In this document: in pieces, positions 1 to 9,522 of the stretch
Numbering within the stretch: position 1 is the first letter of the stretch
Layout: each line of letters starts with the position of its first letter
Assembly (NCBI RefSeq): GCF_035609205.1
Contig: NZ_CP141184.1
Span: forward strand, 2,198,501 to 2,262,500
Direction of reading: 5' to 3'
Length of the DNA: 64,000 nucleotides
Source of the DNA: Hymenobacter sp. GOD-10R
GTDB lineage: Bacteria; Bacteroidota; Bacteroidia; Cytophagales; Hymenobacteraceae
Made by a program: the position numbers and the translations under genes
The notes under the pieces: generated by a model
The model's database searches: none
What the model was told of the DNA's origin: nothing
Seen by the model: only the letters and a program-made list of their open reading frames with translations

Positions 1-399
1 GGAGAAAGCAAGGCCACCCAGAAGCGGAAAGCAGCGCTAACCTACTAGTTGTCGCGCGCATCTTAGGCACCGCTGGCTTGGTATTTTATGCAGCAGCTTG
101 TTCCTGGTCTTACCGGGTAATATAGGTTGAATCAAAAAACTGATAATCAACGCATAATTCCGAAAACAAGCGTAAATTATTGTTGTTCAAGAAGGGCGAA
201 AAGTCGAGTCAGATCTGCCGGCCGTATCAGGCATATTTTGCTCAGAACATAGTGCGAGGCGGGCAGGAAATAGTATCGTAGACGTGACCTAGAAAGGTCC
301 CAGCAGTTGCTGGCTAGTTGTGGAGAATCAGGGGCAGTTTGGCCATGCATCGGCCGCCCCCCTGACGAGTAGAAAGATACGCTGCCAGACGACTGCGCC
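1..399. other. Window-edge region without a confident gene
   Basis: No convincing complete gene is visible. Reading frame 1 on the plus strand is open from the window edge to a TAG at 46-48, and frame 3 is open to about 125, so the 3' end of an upstream gene could lie here, but nothing identifies it. From about 120 to 200 the sequence is AT-rich and holds AAAAACTGATAATCAA (135-150). The same 16 bases occur at 24545-24560, also upstream of a gene, so it may be a shared regulatory site. The stretch probably contains the promoter of the L,D-transpeptidase gene. Confidence 0.4.
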
Positions 400-1885
400 A
401 TGAGAAAACACTTACCCTATCTACTTACTCCCTGCCACCCCCGCAGCCTAGGTTTTTGGCTGCGCTACCTAGGGTGTTTAGCGTTTGCTTTGGAATGCAA
501 CAATGGCTTCACACTGAATACAGCATCGGCCGCAGAATCGCCTGACGCTCAAGTTACAGCGTTGCTACGCCAACGCGTCTTCAGCGGCAGCCTCGTCACC
601 ACTACCGATGCGGCGCAGGTCGCCCAGTTTTACGGCCTCACCAACTATCTGCCGGTTTGGACGCGCAGCACGTCGCTCGTGCCCGAAGCTTGGACCGGGC
701 TGCAACTGCTTTCCAAGGCTGCGGATTTTGGGCTGAAAGCAACAGACTATAAGGTGGCTCGCTTGCGCAGCATGTTCGATTCGTTGCAGCAGGAGCAGGC
801 GTTATCGGTGTCGCTGCGCGTGCGCACCGAGCAGCAGCTGACAGCCGAATTGTTGCGCTTTGCGCGGCATCTGCGCAATGGCCGTATCAACGATACCCTA
901 TTGCGCCCAACCCAGTCGGGCAGCGAGCTAGCTTTCGACCCGGTGGTACACGTGCTGCAAGCGCTGCGCAGTGGGCAGTTTTCGACGCAACTGTTAGCGG
1001 CGCAGCCCACTTCTCGCAGCTACGTGCGCTTGCGCTGGGCGTGGCAGCGCCTACTGCAAACCGACAGCGTCGCGGCCCGCCGCCTCGCGCTACCCGTGGC
1101 CCTGAACCTAGTAACGGCTGCGTTGGGAACCGCAAGCGGATTCTGTGTACATGGTGGTTAATATCCCGGCGTACAGCCTGCAAGTGATACGCGGCGCGCA
1201 GGTGGTGGCAAGTTACCGGGTGGTAGTTGGCAAAGCCGACACCCCAACCCCGGAGCTGTACAGCCAACTCACGTATTTTCAGGCAGCGCCGGAGTGGCGT
1301 GTGCCGCATAGCATTGCCGTCGGCGAGATGCTGCCTCAGCTGCGCCGCGCGCCCAACTACCTCGATCGGCACGGCTATAAGCTGTACACGGCGGGTGGAG
1401 AGCGAGCCAACCCGTATCGCATCAACTGGAAACAGGTAACCCCCGAAACGTTTCGCTACCAAGTGCGCCAGGCACCATCAGGCCGCAACGCGCTAGGGCG
1501 AGTGGTGTTCAGGTTTGTGAATCCGTATTCTATCTACCTGCATGATACACCCACCAAGGCTGCCTTTCGGGCAAATAACCGGGCGCTGAGCCATGGCTGC
1601 ATTCGGGTGGAAAAGCCGTTGGAGCTAGCGCGTTTTCTGCTGCAACGGGATGATGCCGCTCAGGCCATTAAGCGCGTAAAAGACTTGCAAACGAGCTTAA
1701 GCCAGAACCGCACGCAGGTATTTTCGCTGAAAGCACCGGTGCCCTTGTATGTGCGCTACCTTACCTGCGAGGCAGAAGGCAGCCAGCTCCGCCAATTGCC
1801 CGATGTGTACCAATGGGATAATGCGCTCGCGCAGGCTTGGAACACAGGGCCTAGCGCTCTTGCTGGCGTTGGGGCAGGCCAATAA
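400..1885 (+). pseudogene. Frameshifted L,D-transpeptidase (YcbB/LdtD-like)
   Basis: Two overlapping frames together read as one murein L,D-transpeptidase, which would make 3-3 cross-links in periplasmic peptidoglycan. The first part (400-1161) holds an N-terminal hydrophobic stretch and the YcbB-type scaffold domain, including a peptidoglycan-binding-like segment. The second part (in frame from 1115) holds the YkuD catalytic domain with the nucleophile motif SHGCIRV near 1590-1610. The frames switch at about 1108-1117. Dropping the single T at 1112 restores a reading of N-L-E-R-L-R-W, which is what this family carries before the catalytic domain. The repaired protein would be about 495 residues, normal for the family. 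As written, the first product stops at 1161 without a catalytic domain. A true mutation or a one-base sequencing error are both possible. Confidence 0.8.
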
Positions 1886-2026
1886 GCTTACGCCGCACCA
1901 GAGTAGAAGGGAAACAAACACTTTTTTACAGCCTAGCTTGTGTGGCTTGTATGGCCGCTTGCTAGCTAGGTGTGCAGCTTAGGCCGCGGGAGCGTGCTAT
2001 CTTGTCCACTTGTCGTATACTGCGGC

Positions 2027-2365
2027 ATGAGCCTAGACCTTGAGACCTTCCTGCAACATGCCCCCGACGCCGAGAAGACCGTCATTCACACGTACAAAGG
2101 CAAACAGCGCCAGCAGTTTCCGGCTCTCCTCGTTGCGCAAACGTTCCGCCAGAAGCTGTTCATAACGCTGGAAGTCCAGCGGCGCTACGTTACGCACACC
2201 CTAGCCGAAGACAATGCAGAAGAGATAGAGCTAGATTTCGTGGAAGACTACGCCGAGGTAGAAGCCCTGATGGAAGACGCCGGCCTTTATGGGTTACACG
2301 ATGGAGAAGTTGGCATCGTGTACCACAATTTGCTCTTTCTTTTGATGAACCCAGCTGTCAATTAA
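2027..2365 (+). CDS. Hypothetical acidic 112-residue protein
   Basis: I do not recognise this family. The ATG at 2027 (MSLDLETFLQ) is chosen because upstream in-frame sequence looks non-coding. The product is small, acidic in its second half (a run rich in E and D such as AEDNAEEIELDFVEDYAEVE) and has no signal peptide or membrane segment, so it is probably cytoplasmic. It lies 30 bases upstream of msrB on the same strand, so co-transcription is plausible. Its short length and clean coding pattern support a real gene, but no function can be assigned. Confidence 0.65.
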   Translation: MSLDLETFLQHAPDAEKTVIHTYKGKQRQQFPALLVAQTFRQKLFITLEVQRRYVTHTLAEDNAEEIELDFVEDYAEVEALMEDAGLYGLHDGEVGIVYHNLLFLLMNPAVN

Positions 2366-2395
2366 CTCTTTCATTATCAATAGTTCTCTGCACTC

Positions 2396-2842
2396 GTGTT
2401 GCGCTGGATCGACGTCCTGAAATTTGCCAAATATAGCAACCCCGAACCGCCCCGGCGCGTGGAGAAAACAGAAGCGGAATGGCAGGCGCAGCTTACGTCT
2501 GCGCAGTATCGGGTGCTGCGGGAGAAGGGCACCGAGTCGCCGTACCGCAACGCGTACTGCCGTTCCTACGAGCCTGGTGTGTATGCCTGCGTGGGCTGCG
2601 GTAGCCTCCTGTTCAATGCCACTGAGAAGTACCACGCCATATCTGGCTGGCCTAGCTTCACACAGCCAATGGCCAAAAACGCCATCAAGTACGCCTTCGA
2701 CGACAGCTACCACATGCAGCGCATCGAGGCGCTCTGCAACGTCTGCGACGGCCACCTAGGTCACGTCTTCCCCGACGGCCCCGAGCCAAGCGGCTTGCGC
2801 TACTGCATGAATTCGGAAAGTATGGTGCGGTTAGATCAGTAG
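2396..2842 (+). CDS. msrB: Peptide-methionine (R)-S-oxide reductase
   Basis: Reduces the R epimer of methionine sulfoxide in oxidised proteins back to methionine, normally recycled by thioredoxin. The 148-residue product is a single SelR/MsrB domain. Zinc ligands are visible as two CxxC pairs (C65/C68 in CVGCG and C114/C117 in CNVC), and the catalytic cysteine is C137 in RYCMNS. The GTESPY and SGWPSF motifs typical of the family are present. C55 is a candidate resolving cysteine. The start is GTG at 2396; no ATG precedes the domain. No signal peptide is seen, so it acts in the cytoplasm. It converges on the amidase gene across an inverted repeat. Confidence 0.93.
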   Translation: MLRWIDVLKFAKYSNPEPPRRVEKTEAEWQAQLTSAQYRVLREKGTESPYRNAYCRSYEPGVYACVGCGSLLFNATEKYHAISGWPSFTQPMAKNAIKYAFDDSYHMQRIEALCNVCDGHLGHVFPDGPEPSGLRYCMNSESMVRLDQ

Positions 2843-2850
2843 CATTCTGA

Positions 2851-2953
2851 CCTCACCCCCGGCCCCTCTCCAAAAGAGAGGGGTGCGTTCTGACGGATCA
2901 ATGACTTGGATCGTCTGGCACCCCTCTCTTTTGGAGAGGGGCTGGGGGTGAGG
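2851..2953. repeat. Long inverted repeat between convergent genes
   Basis: Two near-perfect 36-base arms (2851-2886 and 2918-2953) face each other around a 31-base spacer. Each arm is itself partly palindromic (CCCCTCTCCAAAAGAGAGGGG). The right arm ends directly against the stop codon of the amidase gene on the other strand. The pair would form a strong hairpin in RNA from either strand and may serve as a bidirectional terminator, but its size suggests a mobile intergenic (REP/MITE-like) element. Confidence 0.8.
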
Positions 2954-4006
2954 TTAACGACTTCTATAATCGGCGATAATGCCCTCGCAAATCCAGTTAG
3001 CCATGGCTTGACGGTTATCGGGTACCACAAAACGACGTTGATCCTTGGTATTGCGGATATTGCCTAGCTCCAGAAACACGGCGGGCGCGTGACTATTGCG
3101 CACCACGTACAGGCTATTGCGGGTTGAGACGGTGCCGGAATAGGGCCGATTCGGCTGGGCGCGCTTGTAGCGAGCCGTGAACGTCTTGTGGATGCGCTCC
3201 GCCAAGCGCTTGCCGGCGGCGCTTGCCGAGTTGTGGTAGAAGAACACGTCAATGTTCTGGCCACTGCTACGACTGTCTACGTGCAAGCCAATAAAGCGCT
3301 GGTAGCTGTTCTTGTGCGCAGCTTTGAGCTTGTTTACGGCGTTGATGCGCAGACGCAAGCGCGCAAGCTGATTGATGGGCGTAACCTGGTGCGGGTACGT
3401 CACTTCGTCGTTATCCATCTTGAGCACCGCTTGGTCGCGGATGCCGTCGTTGGGGTCTTGAATGATCATGTACGCCGTGGCGCCGTGTTCTAGCAGGGCC
3501 CGCACTAGGCGTAGACCTACGTCGTAGGCGTATTCGTCTTCGGCCAGCGAGTTGCCGCCGTACTTGCCAATAGCGCCTGGATCGGGGCCGCCGTGCCCCG
3601 TCGAAACGTAGAGCACGGCTCCGCGCAATTGCTGGTCACGTACGCTCACCTGGCTGTAGGCAGGTCCAAATAGCACTGGCAGCGGAATGCTCAGCTTCGA
3701 AGGTTTGGCCGCAAGCTTTGGCACCACGGTGGAAGCTGGCACGTTGCGCTTGGCAACAGGCCGCAATAGCGGGCGCGGCAGCGTGTACTTTCGGCCCGCA
3801 ACCAGCGTATTTTTTCTGCCAAGCTTGCCCCGGTTGAGGCTCAGAAAGGCTCGAAGGTTGGAGCTAGGGTCGAGCCGGTTGCGCCGCAGCAGCGTTACCA
3901 CATTGTCACCACGACGTGCCACCACTTTCCGGTAGCCACTCTGGCCAAAAGCTAGGACAGCAGCCAGCAGGAGGGTTAAAAAAAGAGAAACGGTACGCAA
4001 AAGCAA
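2954..4006 (-). CDS. LysM-like N-acetylmuramoyl-L-alanine amidase
   Basis: A secreted zinc amidase that cuts the bond between MurNAc and the stem peptide in peptidoglycan. The 350-residue protein starts with a clear signal peptide (LLLAAVLAFGQ). A LysM-like segment follows (roughly residues 25-80, KVVARRGDNVVTLLRRNRL then the GRKYTLP ending). A linker leads to an Amidase_3 domain from about 125 to the end. Zinc and catalytic positions can be seen in STGHGGPDPGA, the acidic AEDEYAYD, GLHVDSR and the C-terminal LELGNIRN. The last two fit the family's second zinc histidine and catalytic glutamate. It converges with msrB and is likely used in wall turnover or cell separation. Confidence 0.88.
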   Translation of the reverse strand: MLLRTVSLFLTLLLAAVLAFGQSGYRKVVARRGDNVVTLLRRNRLDPSSNLRAFLSLNRGKLGRKNTLVAGRKYTLPRPLLRPVAKRNVPASTVVPKLAAKPSKLSIPLPVLFGPAYSQVSVRDQQLRGAVLYVSTGHGGPDPGAIGKYGGNSLAEDEYAYDVGLRLVRALLEHGATAYMIIQDPNDGIRDQAVLKMDNDEVTYPHQVTPINQLARLRLRINAVNKLKAAHKNSYQRFIGLHVDSRSSGQNIDVFFYHNSASAAGKRLAERIHKTFTARYKRAQPNRPYSGTVSTRNSLYVVRNSHAPAVFLELGNIRNTKDQRRFVVPDNRQAMANWICEGIIADYRSR

Positions 4007-4174
4007 CAGACGGTAGAGGGGGACAGAATCGTGATGTACGACGATGATACTAGGAAATGTTCGGAGCTAGGTGCGGTGCCCTGCAAGAAATGTTCCTGAC
4101 ACGCTCTGATTCGGCGAATTAAGCTAGGTCTGCGTATTTGAGCTCAGCAGCACTTACTGATTGCGCTTTACAAC

Positions 4175-6718
4175 ATGGCGAAAGATTCACCACTTCTTGA
4201 TAATAAAGAGTTTACTGGTTTTGTCCGTGTCCGCGGGGCACGAGAGCACAATCTGAAGAATGTTGACCTAGAAATTCCGCGCGACGCGTTGGTCGTGTTC
4301 ACGGGCGTATCGGGGTCGGGCAAGTCGAGCCTAGCATTCGGGACGCTATACGCGGAGGCGCAGCGGCGCTACCTGGAGTCGGTTTCGCCGTACGCGCGGC
4401 GGCTGTTTCACCAAATGGCCGTGCCCGAAGTCGATGCCATCGACGGGTTGCCGCCGGCCGTGGCCTTGCAGCAGCAGCGCGGCACGCCTACCACGCGTTC
4501 TTCTGTGGGCAGCGTCACGACGCTCTCCAACCTGGTGCGCATGCTCTACTCGCGGGCAGGCGACTACCCCGCAGGCCAGGGCATTATTTACGCCGAAGCC
4601 TTTTCGCCCAACACGCCCGAAGGCGCTTGCCCAACCTGCCACGGCCTAGGTTGCATCTACGAGGTAACCGAAAGATCCATGGTGCCCGACGACTCGCTCA
4701 CTATCCGGGAGCGGGCCATTGCGGCGTGGCCCCAAGCTTGGGGCGGTCAGAACCAGCGCGATATCCTGGTCACAATGGGCTACGACGTAGATACGCCCTG
4801 GCGCGACTTGCCCCAAAAAGACCGAGACTGGATTCTGTTCACCGATGAGCAGCCGGTTGTGCCTGTGTACCCCGGCTACTCGCCCGAGGAAACCCAGCGC
4901 GCCCTGAAGCGCAAAGAGCCGCCCAACTACATGGGCACCTTCACGAGCGCTAAGCGGCACGTGCTGCACACCTTCGCCACCACCCAAAGCCCCTTGATGA
5001 AAAAACGGGCTTTGCAGTACATGCTCAGCACCGAGTGCCCGCTGTGCCACGGCAAGCGCCTGCGGCCCGAGTCGTTGTCGGTCACGTTTGCCGGGCTCGA
5101 CATTGCTGATTTGTCGGGCCTGCCGCTGAAGCGCGTGACGGGCTTGCTGCAAGCCTACGCCGACGGCACGGCCACGAGTCGCCAAGAGCACGACGCCGCG
5201 CAATTAATTGTGAAACAGCGTATCGCGGCCGACCTCGTGGCTCGCCTCGCCGTGTTGCTCGACCTAGGCCTAGGCTACCTGTCGTTAGAGCGGAGCACGC
5301 CCACGCTGTCACCGGGCGAGTTGCAGCGCTTGCGTTTGGCCACACAGCTGTATTCCAATCTGTTTGGGGTAGTGTACGTACTCGATGAGCCCTCCGCCGG
5401 TTTGCATCCTTCCGATACGGAAGCCCTGCTGAAGGCGCTGGCAGGGTTAAAGCAGGCAGGCAATTCGCTCTTTGTCGTGGAGCATAACTTAGATGTAATT
5501 CGGCAGGCCGATTGGCTCGTGGATGTGGGGCCCGCCGCGGGCGAGCAAGGTGGCGAGGTGCTCTATAGCGGACCACCGAAAGGCCTCGCGACTATTGAAA
5601 CGTCGCAAACCCGTCGTTTCCTGTTCACCTCCGACGCTGAGCAGTCCTTGCGTCAACCGCGTACGCCTACGGGCTGGCTTCGGCTGGCTGGGGTCACGCG
5701 CAATAACCTCGAACAGCTCGACGTGGCGTTTCCGCTGGGTGTGCTCACCACCGTCACGGGTGTGTCGGGGTCGGGCAAATCGAGCCTGGTCAGCCAGGTA
5801 CTGGTGGAACTCGTGGCCGAGCAGCTAGGTCAGGAGGTGGAAGCCGAGGAGGAAGAAGCCGACCCGCTGGAGCGCACCGAGTCCGCGGAGCTAGGTGGAC
5901 AAATCGTGGCGGGCATGGAACAGATCAAGCGTCTGGTGCGCGTGGACCAAAAGCCGATTGGCCGCACGCCGCGCTCCAACATGGCGACCTACACCGGCCT
6001 CTTCGACCACGTTCGTAAGCTGTTTGCGGCTACCAAAACGGCCAAAGCGCGCCGCTACGATGCCGGTCGGTTCTCTTTCAACGTAGCCAAAGGGCGCTGC
6101 GAAAACTGCCAAGGCGAAGGCTTTGTGATGGTAGAGCTGCTGTTTCTGCCAAGCGTGTACGCCCCGTGCCCCGTCTGCCACGGCGCCCGCTACAACGCCA
6201 AAACCTTGGAAGTCACCTACCGCGACAAGAACATTGCCGAGGTGCTCGGTCTGACTGTAGATGCTGCCTGGGAGTTCTTTGCCGACGAGCCGACGATTTT
6301 GCGTCCCCTCACCGTGCTGCGCGAGGTGGGTCTAGGGTATCTGCGCCTCGGCCAGCCGGCCACCGAGCTTTCGGGCGGCGAGGCCCAGCGCATCAAGCTA
6401 GCTACCGAACTACAACGTGCCCAACGCGGCAACTCGCTCTACGTGCTCGATGAGCCCACCACCGGTCTGCACCCCTCCGATGTGGAGAAGCTGATGACGC
6501 AGCTCGACGGCCTCGTGGAAGCTGGCAACACGGTCATCGTGGTGGAGCATGATATGCGCGTGGTGGCTGGCTCCGACTGGGTGCTTGACATGGGTCCCGG
6601 CGCCGGCGACGAGGGTGGGCAGGTCGTAGCCGCTGGTTCGCCTGCCGAGGTAGCGAAGGTGAAGGCAAGCCGCACGGCACCATACCTTGCTAGGTTTCGC
6701 AGCGGCGCATCCCAGTAG
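4175..6718 (+). CDS. UvrA-family excinuclease subunit, short paralogue
   Basis: A DNA-damage-recognition ATPase of the UvrA family. Two ABC modules are visible: Walker A GVSGSGKSS at about residues 44-52 and again near 528-536; signatures LSPGELQRLRLA and LSGGEAQRIKLA; Walker B/D-loop VLDEPSAGLH and VLDEPTTGLH. Zinc-finger modules are seen as CPTCHGLGC, CPLCHGKR and the CENCQGEGF...CPVCHGAR pair. At 847 residues it is about 100 shorter than housekeeping UvrA. This fits the class II (UvrA2) paralogues, which are known to lack the UvrB-binding domain; that deletion is inferred here from length. The main uvrA is presumably elsewhere. The gene stands alone, divergent from the amidase gene. Confidence 0.88.
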   Translation: MAKDSPLLDNKEFTGFVRVRGAREHNLKNVDLEIPRDALVVFTGVSGSGKSSLAFGTLYAEAQRRYLESVSPYARRLFHQMAVPEVDAIDGLPPAVALQQQRGTPTTRSSVGSVTTLSNLVRMLYSRAGDYPAGQGIIYAEAFSPNTPEGACPTCHGLGCIYEVTERSMVPDDSLTIRERAIAAWPQAWGGQNQRDILVTMGYDVDTPWRDLPQKDRDWILFTDEQPVVPVYPGYSPEETQRALKRKEPPNYMGTFTSAKRHVLHTFATTQSPLMKKRALQYMLSTECPLCHGKRLRPESLSVTFAGLDIADLSGLPLKRVTGLLQAYADGTATSRQEHDAAQLIVKQRIAADLVARLAVLLDLGLGYLSLERSTPTLSPGELQRLRLATQLYSNLFGVVYVLDEPSAGLHPSDTEALLKALAGLKQAGNSLFVVEHNLDVIRQADWLVDVGPAAGEQGGEVLYSGPPKGLATIETSQTRRFLFTSDAEQSLRQPRTPTGWLRLAGVTRNNLEQLDVAFPLGVLTTVTGVSGSGKSSLVSQVLVELVAEQLGQEVEAEEEEADPLERTESAELGGQIVAGMEQIKRLVRVDQKPIGRTPRSNMATYTGLFDHVRKLFAATKTAKARRYDAGRFSFNVAKGRCENCQGEGFVMVELLFLPSVYAPCPVCHGARYNAKTLEVTYRDKNIAEVLGLTVDAAWEFFADEPTILRPLTVLREVGLGYLRLGQPATELSGGEAQRIKLATELQRAQRGNSLYVLDEPTTGLHPSDVEKLMTQLDGLVEAGNTVIVVEHDMRVVAGSDWVLDMGPGAGDEGGQVVAAGSPAEVAKVKASRTAPYLARFRSGASQ

Positions 6719-7077
6719 TGTTAGAAGGTTCTTGTTGAACTTGTGAAATTGCCTTTTTTGCTGTGTATCACATCATTATGTGATTGTTGTGCTGTACTAG
6801 TGGTACTACCTTGGCGAAAGATACCACTAGCCAATAGGGTTGTGGGAGGCCGTTAACAGGCTGTTCAGATGGAGCGCAAAGCCCAGGGAACGTCAGCAAA
6901 ACAGCTGCGCGCAACCTAGTAAGCACGCCTGCCTGCTACTGCTTGCTAAGCCGCAGTAGGTGCGTGATTACTTCTAGAGTAATAAGCTAGGGTCAGGCTT
7001 ACTGAATAAATAGCCGCGCCCTAGGTACGCATTAGTAAGCACAACAATAGTCTATACACTTTAGAGACAAGCTCAGC
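6719..7077. other. Intergenic region with two small hairpins
   Basis: No gene is supported. A 7-bp hairpin (ATCACAT 6767-6773 with ATGTGAT 6778-6784) lies just after the uvrA-like gene and could end its transcript, although there is no T-run. A second inverted repeat, CTAGTGGTA (6797-6805) with TACCACTAG (6822-6830), could be an operator or a hairpin. The rest presumably carries the promoter of the 7078/8064 gene pair; no clear motif was found. Confidence 0.5.
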
Positions 7078-8055
7078 ATGGCAAATTTGACAGGTGATTC
7101 CGCGGATGCTACACTGCCCGGCGTAAAAGGAGAAAATACGGCCGGGGACGGCGTAACGGGCACCAGCAATACCGGCTACGGCGTTCATGGCACTAGCCAA
7201 ACGGGCTATGGCGTACTGGGCGAAAGTCAGGGCAGCGGCGTGGTAGGAAAAAGTACTGGCTGGTTCGGGGTTGTCGGGCTTAGTGACACTGGTTCTGGCG
7301 TTTATGGCGAAGCTACTGGTTCCGGCGTGATTGGTAAAAGCAAAACCTGGCACGGTACGGCTGGCTTTAGCGAAAGTACTACGGGCGGCGCTGGCCTGTA
7401 TGGCGAGGCAACTGGTCCCGGCGTCATTGGCAAAAGCAAGACCTGGCACGGCATCTACGGCGAAACGACGAGCACCACGGGTGGCGCCGGCGTGTGGGGC
7501 GAGCACAAAGGCGACGGTAGTGGCGTGGTCGGCATTAGCCAGAGCGGCGCGGGCGTGTATGGCAAGGGTGGCCGAGTAGCTGGCTTCTTCGAAGGAAGGG
7601 TAGAAGTGAAAGGCGACCTAGACGTAACGGGTGACATCCGGCTCGCCAACGCTGACTGCGCCGAAGACTTTGACATAGCCGACGCTAGCTCCGTGGAGCC
7701 CGGAACGGTGATGGTGCTGGGGGAAGATGCGTTGCACGCCAGTCAGCAGCCTTACGATAAGCGCGTCGCGGGCGTCATTTCTGGCGCTGGAGCCTACAAA
7801 CCCGGCATTGTACTGGATCAGCAGCCCGCGCGAACGAACCGTAAGCCTCTTGCTCTGATGGGCAAGGTGTATTGCAAAGTCGATGCAGGCTACGCCTCGA
7901 TTGAGGTGGGTGATTTGCTAACGACCTCTGCTACGCCCGGGCACGCCATGAAAGCTTCCGAGCCGCTAAAAGCCTTCGGTGCAGTACTTGGCAAAGCATT
8001 GCGGCCGCTCAAAGAAGGCCAAGGGCTGATTCCGGTTTTAATTGCTTTGCAATAA
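7078..8055 (+). CDS. Glycine-repeat fibre-like protein with conserved C-terminal domain
   Basis: The first 175 or so residues are an imperfect repeat of the form GVYGxSxTGxGVxG (for example GYGVHGTSQTGYGVLGES), which usually folds as a beta-helix or phage-fibre-like rod. From about residue 185 comes a non-repeat domain with the stretch LANADCAEDFDI, then VEPGTVMVL, KRVAGVISGAG, ALMGKVYCKVD, VGDLLTTSATPGHAM and GQGLIPVLI. This domain recurs in many bacterial proteins of unknown role and resembles tail-fibre or Peptidase_G2-like C-terminal modules; that link is my inference. No signal peptide is seen. The next gene starts 8 bases downstream on the same strand, so the two are almost certainly one operon. 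Confidence 0.75.
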   Translation: MANLTGDSADATLPGVKGENTAGDGVTGTSNTGYGVHGTSQTGYGVLGESQGSGVVGKSTGWFGVVGLSDTGSGVYGEATGSGVIGKSKTWHGTAGFSESTTGGAGLYGEATGPGVIGKSKTWHGIYGETTSTTGGAGVWGEHKGDGSGVVGISQSGAGVYGKGGRVAGFFEGRVEVKGDLDVTGDIRLANADCAEDFDIADASSVEPGTVMVLGEDALHASQQPYDKRVAGVISGAGAYKPGIVLDQQPARTNRKPLALMGKVYCKVDAGYASIEVGDLLTTSATPGHAMKASEPLKAFGAVLGKALRPLKEGQGLIPVLIALQ

Positions 8056-8063
8056 GCGTCGCC

Positions 8064-9311
8064 ATGAAAAGCGTACGGCAGGCAATTCAAAAATCGTGGT
8101 TTCCGGAGCTTCGCATACTGAGAAGCGACCTAGGCACTGCGCTTCAGCTAGGGGAGCCCTTGTCGCTCACGGCGCTCACACGCCACCTAGAGCAGCCGGA
8201 GGAGCGGATCTTCCGCGCCCCGCTCGACGCCGACGCACTGCATGGCGAAGTCGAGTTCATAATTCGAAGCGACGGCACGTACACCTTCCGCGGGCATGTG
8301 CGCGCCACGGGTTTTCCTTCATTTGCTTACCGCGTGCAAGCGGCAATTCGCTCAGCATCGGCGGGTATCGTGGTGGTGGCACAAACCAAAGGGCGGGTGT
8401 TCGGCACCGACACGCCCGGCGACCGGCAGCGAAGTTGGGATGAAAGCAATAGCAGCCCGTCGTTGCGTCAGTTTTGGATGGGCCTGCGGGCCGATGCGAA
8501 GCTCGAAACCAACTTAGAAAAAGACTTGTCTGGGGTCACTGGTGCCGTGCTCGACGTGGCTACAGTTATCGTAGAAACCTACGTGGCGGCGCAGTTCGCC
8601 GGCGCGGTTGGTGCCGTACTGGTGTTAGGAGCGGAGCTAGGGTCGGCCACGGGCCAAACCTTCATCAATCCTAATGTACTGGCGGGTATCACCGTTGGGG
8701 CGGGTATTCTACTAGTGTTTGGACCTAGCGCCATTATTCCGGCCTTGGTGGCCGGCACGGGTACTGCTCTGCTAGCTGATATTCGTTCACGGTCGCTGAA
8801 TGAAGCCGAAAAAGCATTAGCACGCACCGTTTTCGGGAATACGTTGCCTTTCGACCGCATCAGAATCACCGACTTGTACTCGCCCAGTCACAACGAAAAA
8901 GGGTTTGTAGCGCGCGAGTTTGTGGTGCCCGGCATCGATGGATCCATCTTGGTGAACATGGGTAAGAACTTCGACCATACGCTGGAGGCTGATGTGCAGG
9001 CTGCGGTGCGCGGCTCCTATACGAATCCTGGGGAGGTGCTCATTCACGAGCTAACGCACGCCTGGCAAATTCACCATTCTTCCTTTACACCAGGTCTGCT
9101 GTGCGATGCGCTGCTGAACCGTAACTATCACTACGACCAAGCCAAGGTAAGCGCGCGTGCTCCTTGGTCGGATTTCGGGGTGGAAGAGCAAGCCACCATT
9201 GTGAACGAATGGTTTGGCAAATACAATACAGCAGGTTTACAGAGCCCGGAAGCGCTAAACGATGAGCGGTTCTTCTACGTGGCCCAAAACCTCCGGCTAG
9301 AGCGCACCTGA
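8064..9311 (+). CDS. Unknown protein with hydrophobic core and HELTH zinc motif
   Basis: I do not recognise the full-length family. The N-terminal 150 residues are soluble and mixed. Residues of about 160-240 form a long Gly/Ala/Val-rich hydrophobic region (GAVGAVLVLGAELGSATG, then GAGILLVFGPSAIIPALVAG) that could insert in a membrane. The C-terminal part holds HELTHAWQIHH with the HExxH zinc motif at residues 328-332, followed by acidic residues, as in zincin metallopeptidases or the inactive-looking DUF4157 type. No signal peptide is present. Being in an operon with a fibre-like repeat protein, it might be a surface or secreted effector, but this is inference. Confidence 0.7.
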   Translation: MKSVRQAIQKSWFPELRILRSDLGTALQLGEPLSLTALTRHLEQPEERIFRAPLDADALHGEVEFIIRSDGTYTFRGHVRATGFPSFAYRVQAAIRSASAGIVVVAQTKGRVFGTDTPGDRQRSWDESNSSPSLRQFWMGLRADAKLETNLEKDLSGVTGAVLDVATVIVETYVAAQFAGAVGAVLVLGAELGSATGQTFINPNVLAGITVGAGILLVFGPSAIIPALVAGTGTALLADIRSRSLNEAEKALARTVFGNTLPFDRIRITDLYSPSHNEKGFVAREFVVPGIDGSILVNMGKNFDHTLEADVQAAVRGSYTNPGEVLIHELTHAWQIHHSSFTPGLLCDALLNRNYHYDQAKVSARAPWSDFGVEEQATIVNEWFGKYNTAGLQSPEALNDERFFYVAQNLRLERT

Positions 9312-9522
9312 GGGGGGCGGTAAGAAGGGAGGAAGGCTAGGCAACACTGTTTCTTGGATCGAGCTGACTAGATCGTAATGCCGCAGCGCGTGGCTTACAG
9401 TACGGTTGGGGTTGCTGAATGGAAGGTTGAGCGAGCAGAAATAGGCACTAATCAAAAGCCAAAAACTGTCGTACAAAGTCGTTTTTACCTAGGCTTGCTT
9501 TCGCTCCATTCTCTGCATCGTC

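Noticed and set aside
1145..1885. A separate GTG-initiated gene for a YkuD domain
   Set aside because: It would lack a signal peptide and scaffold domain, and a one-base change joins it cleanly to the preceding frame.
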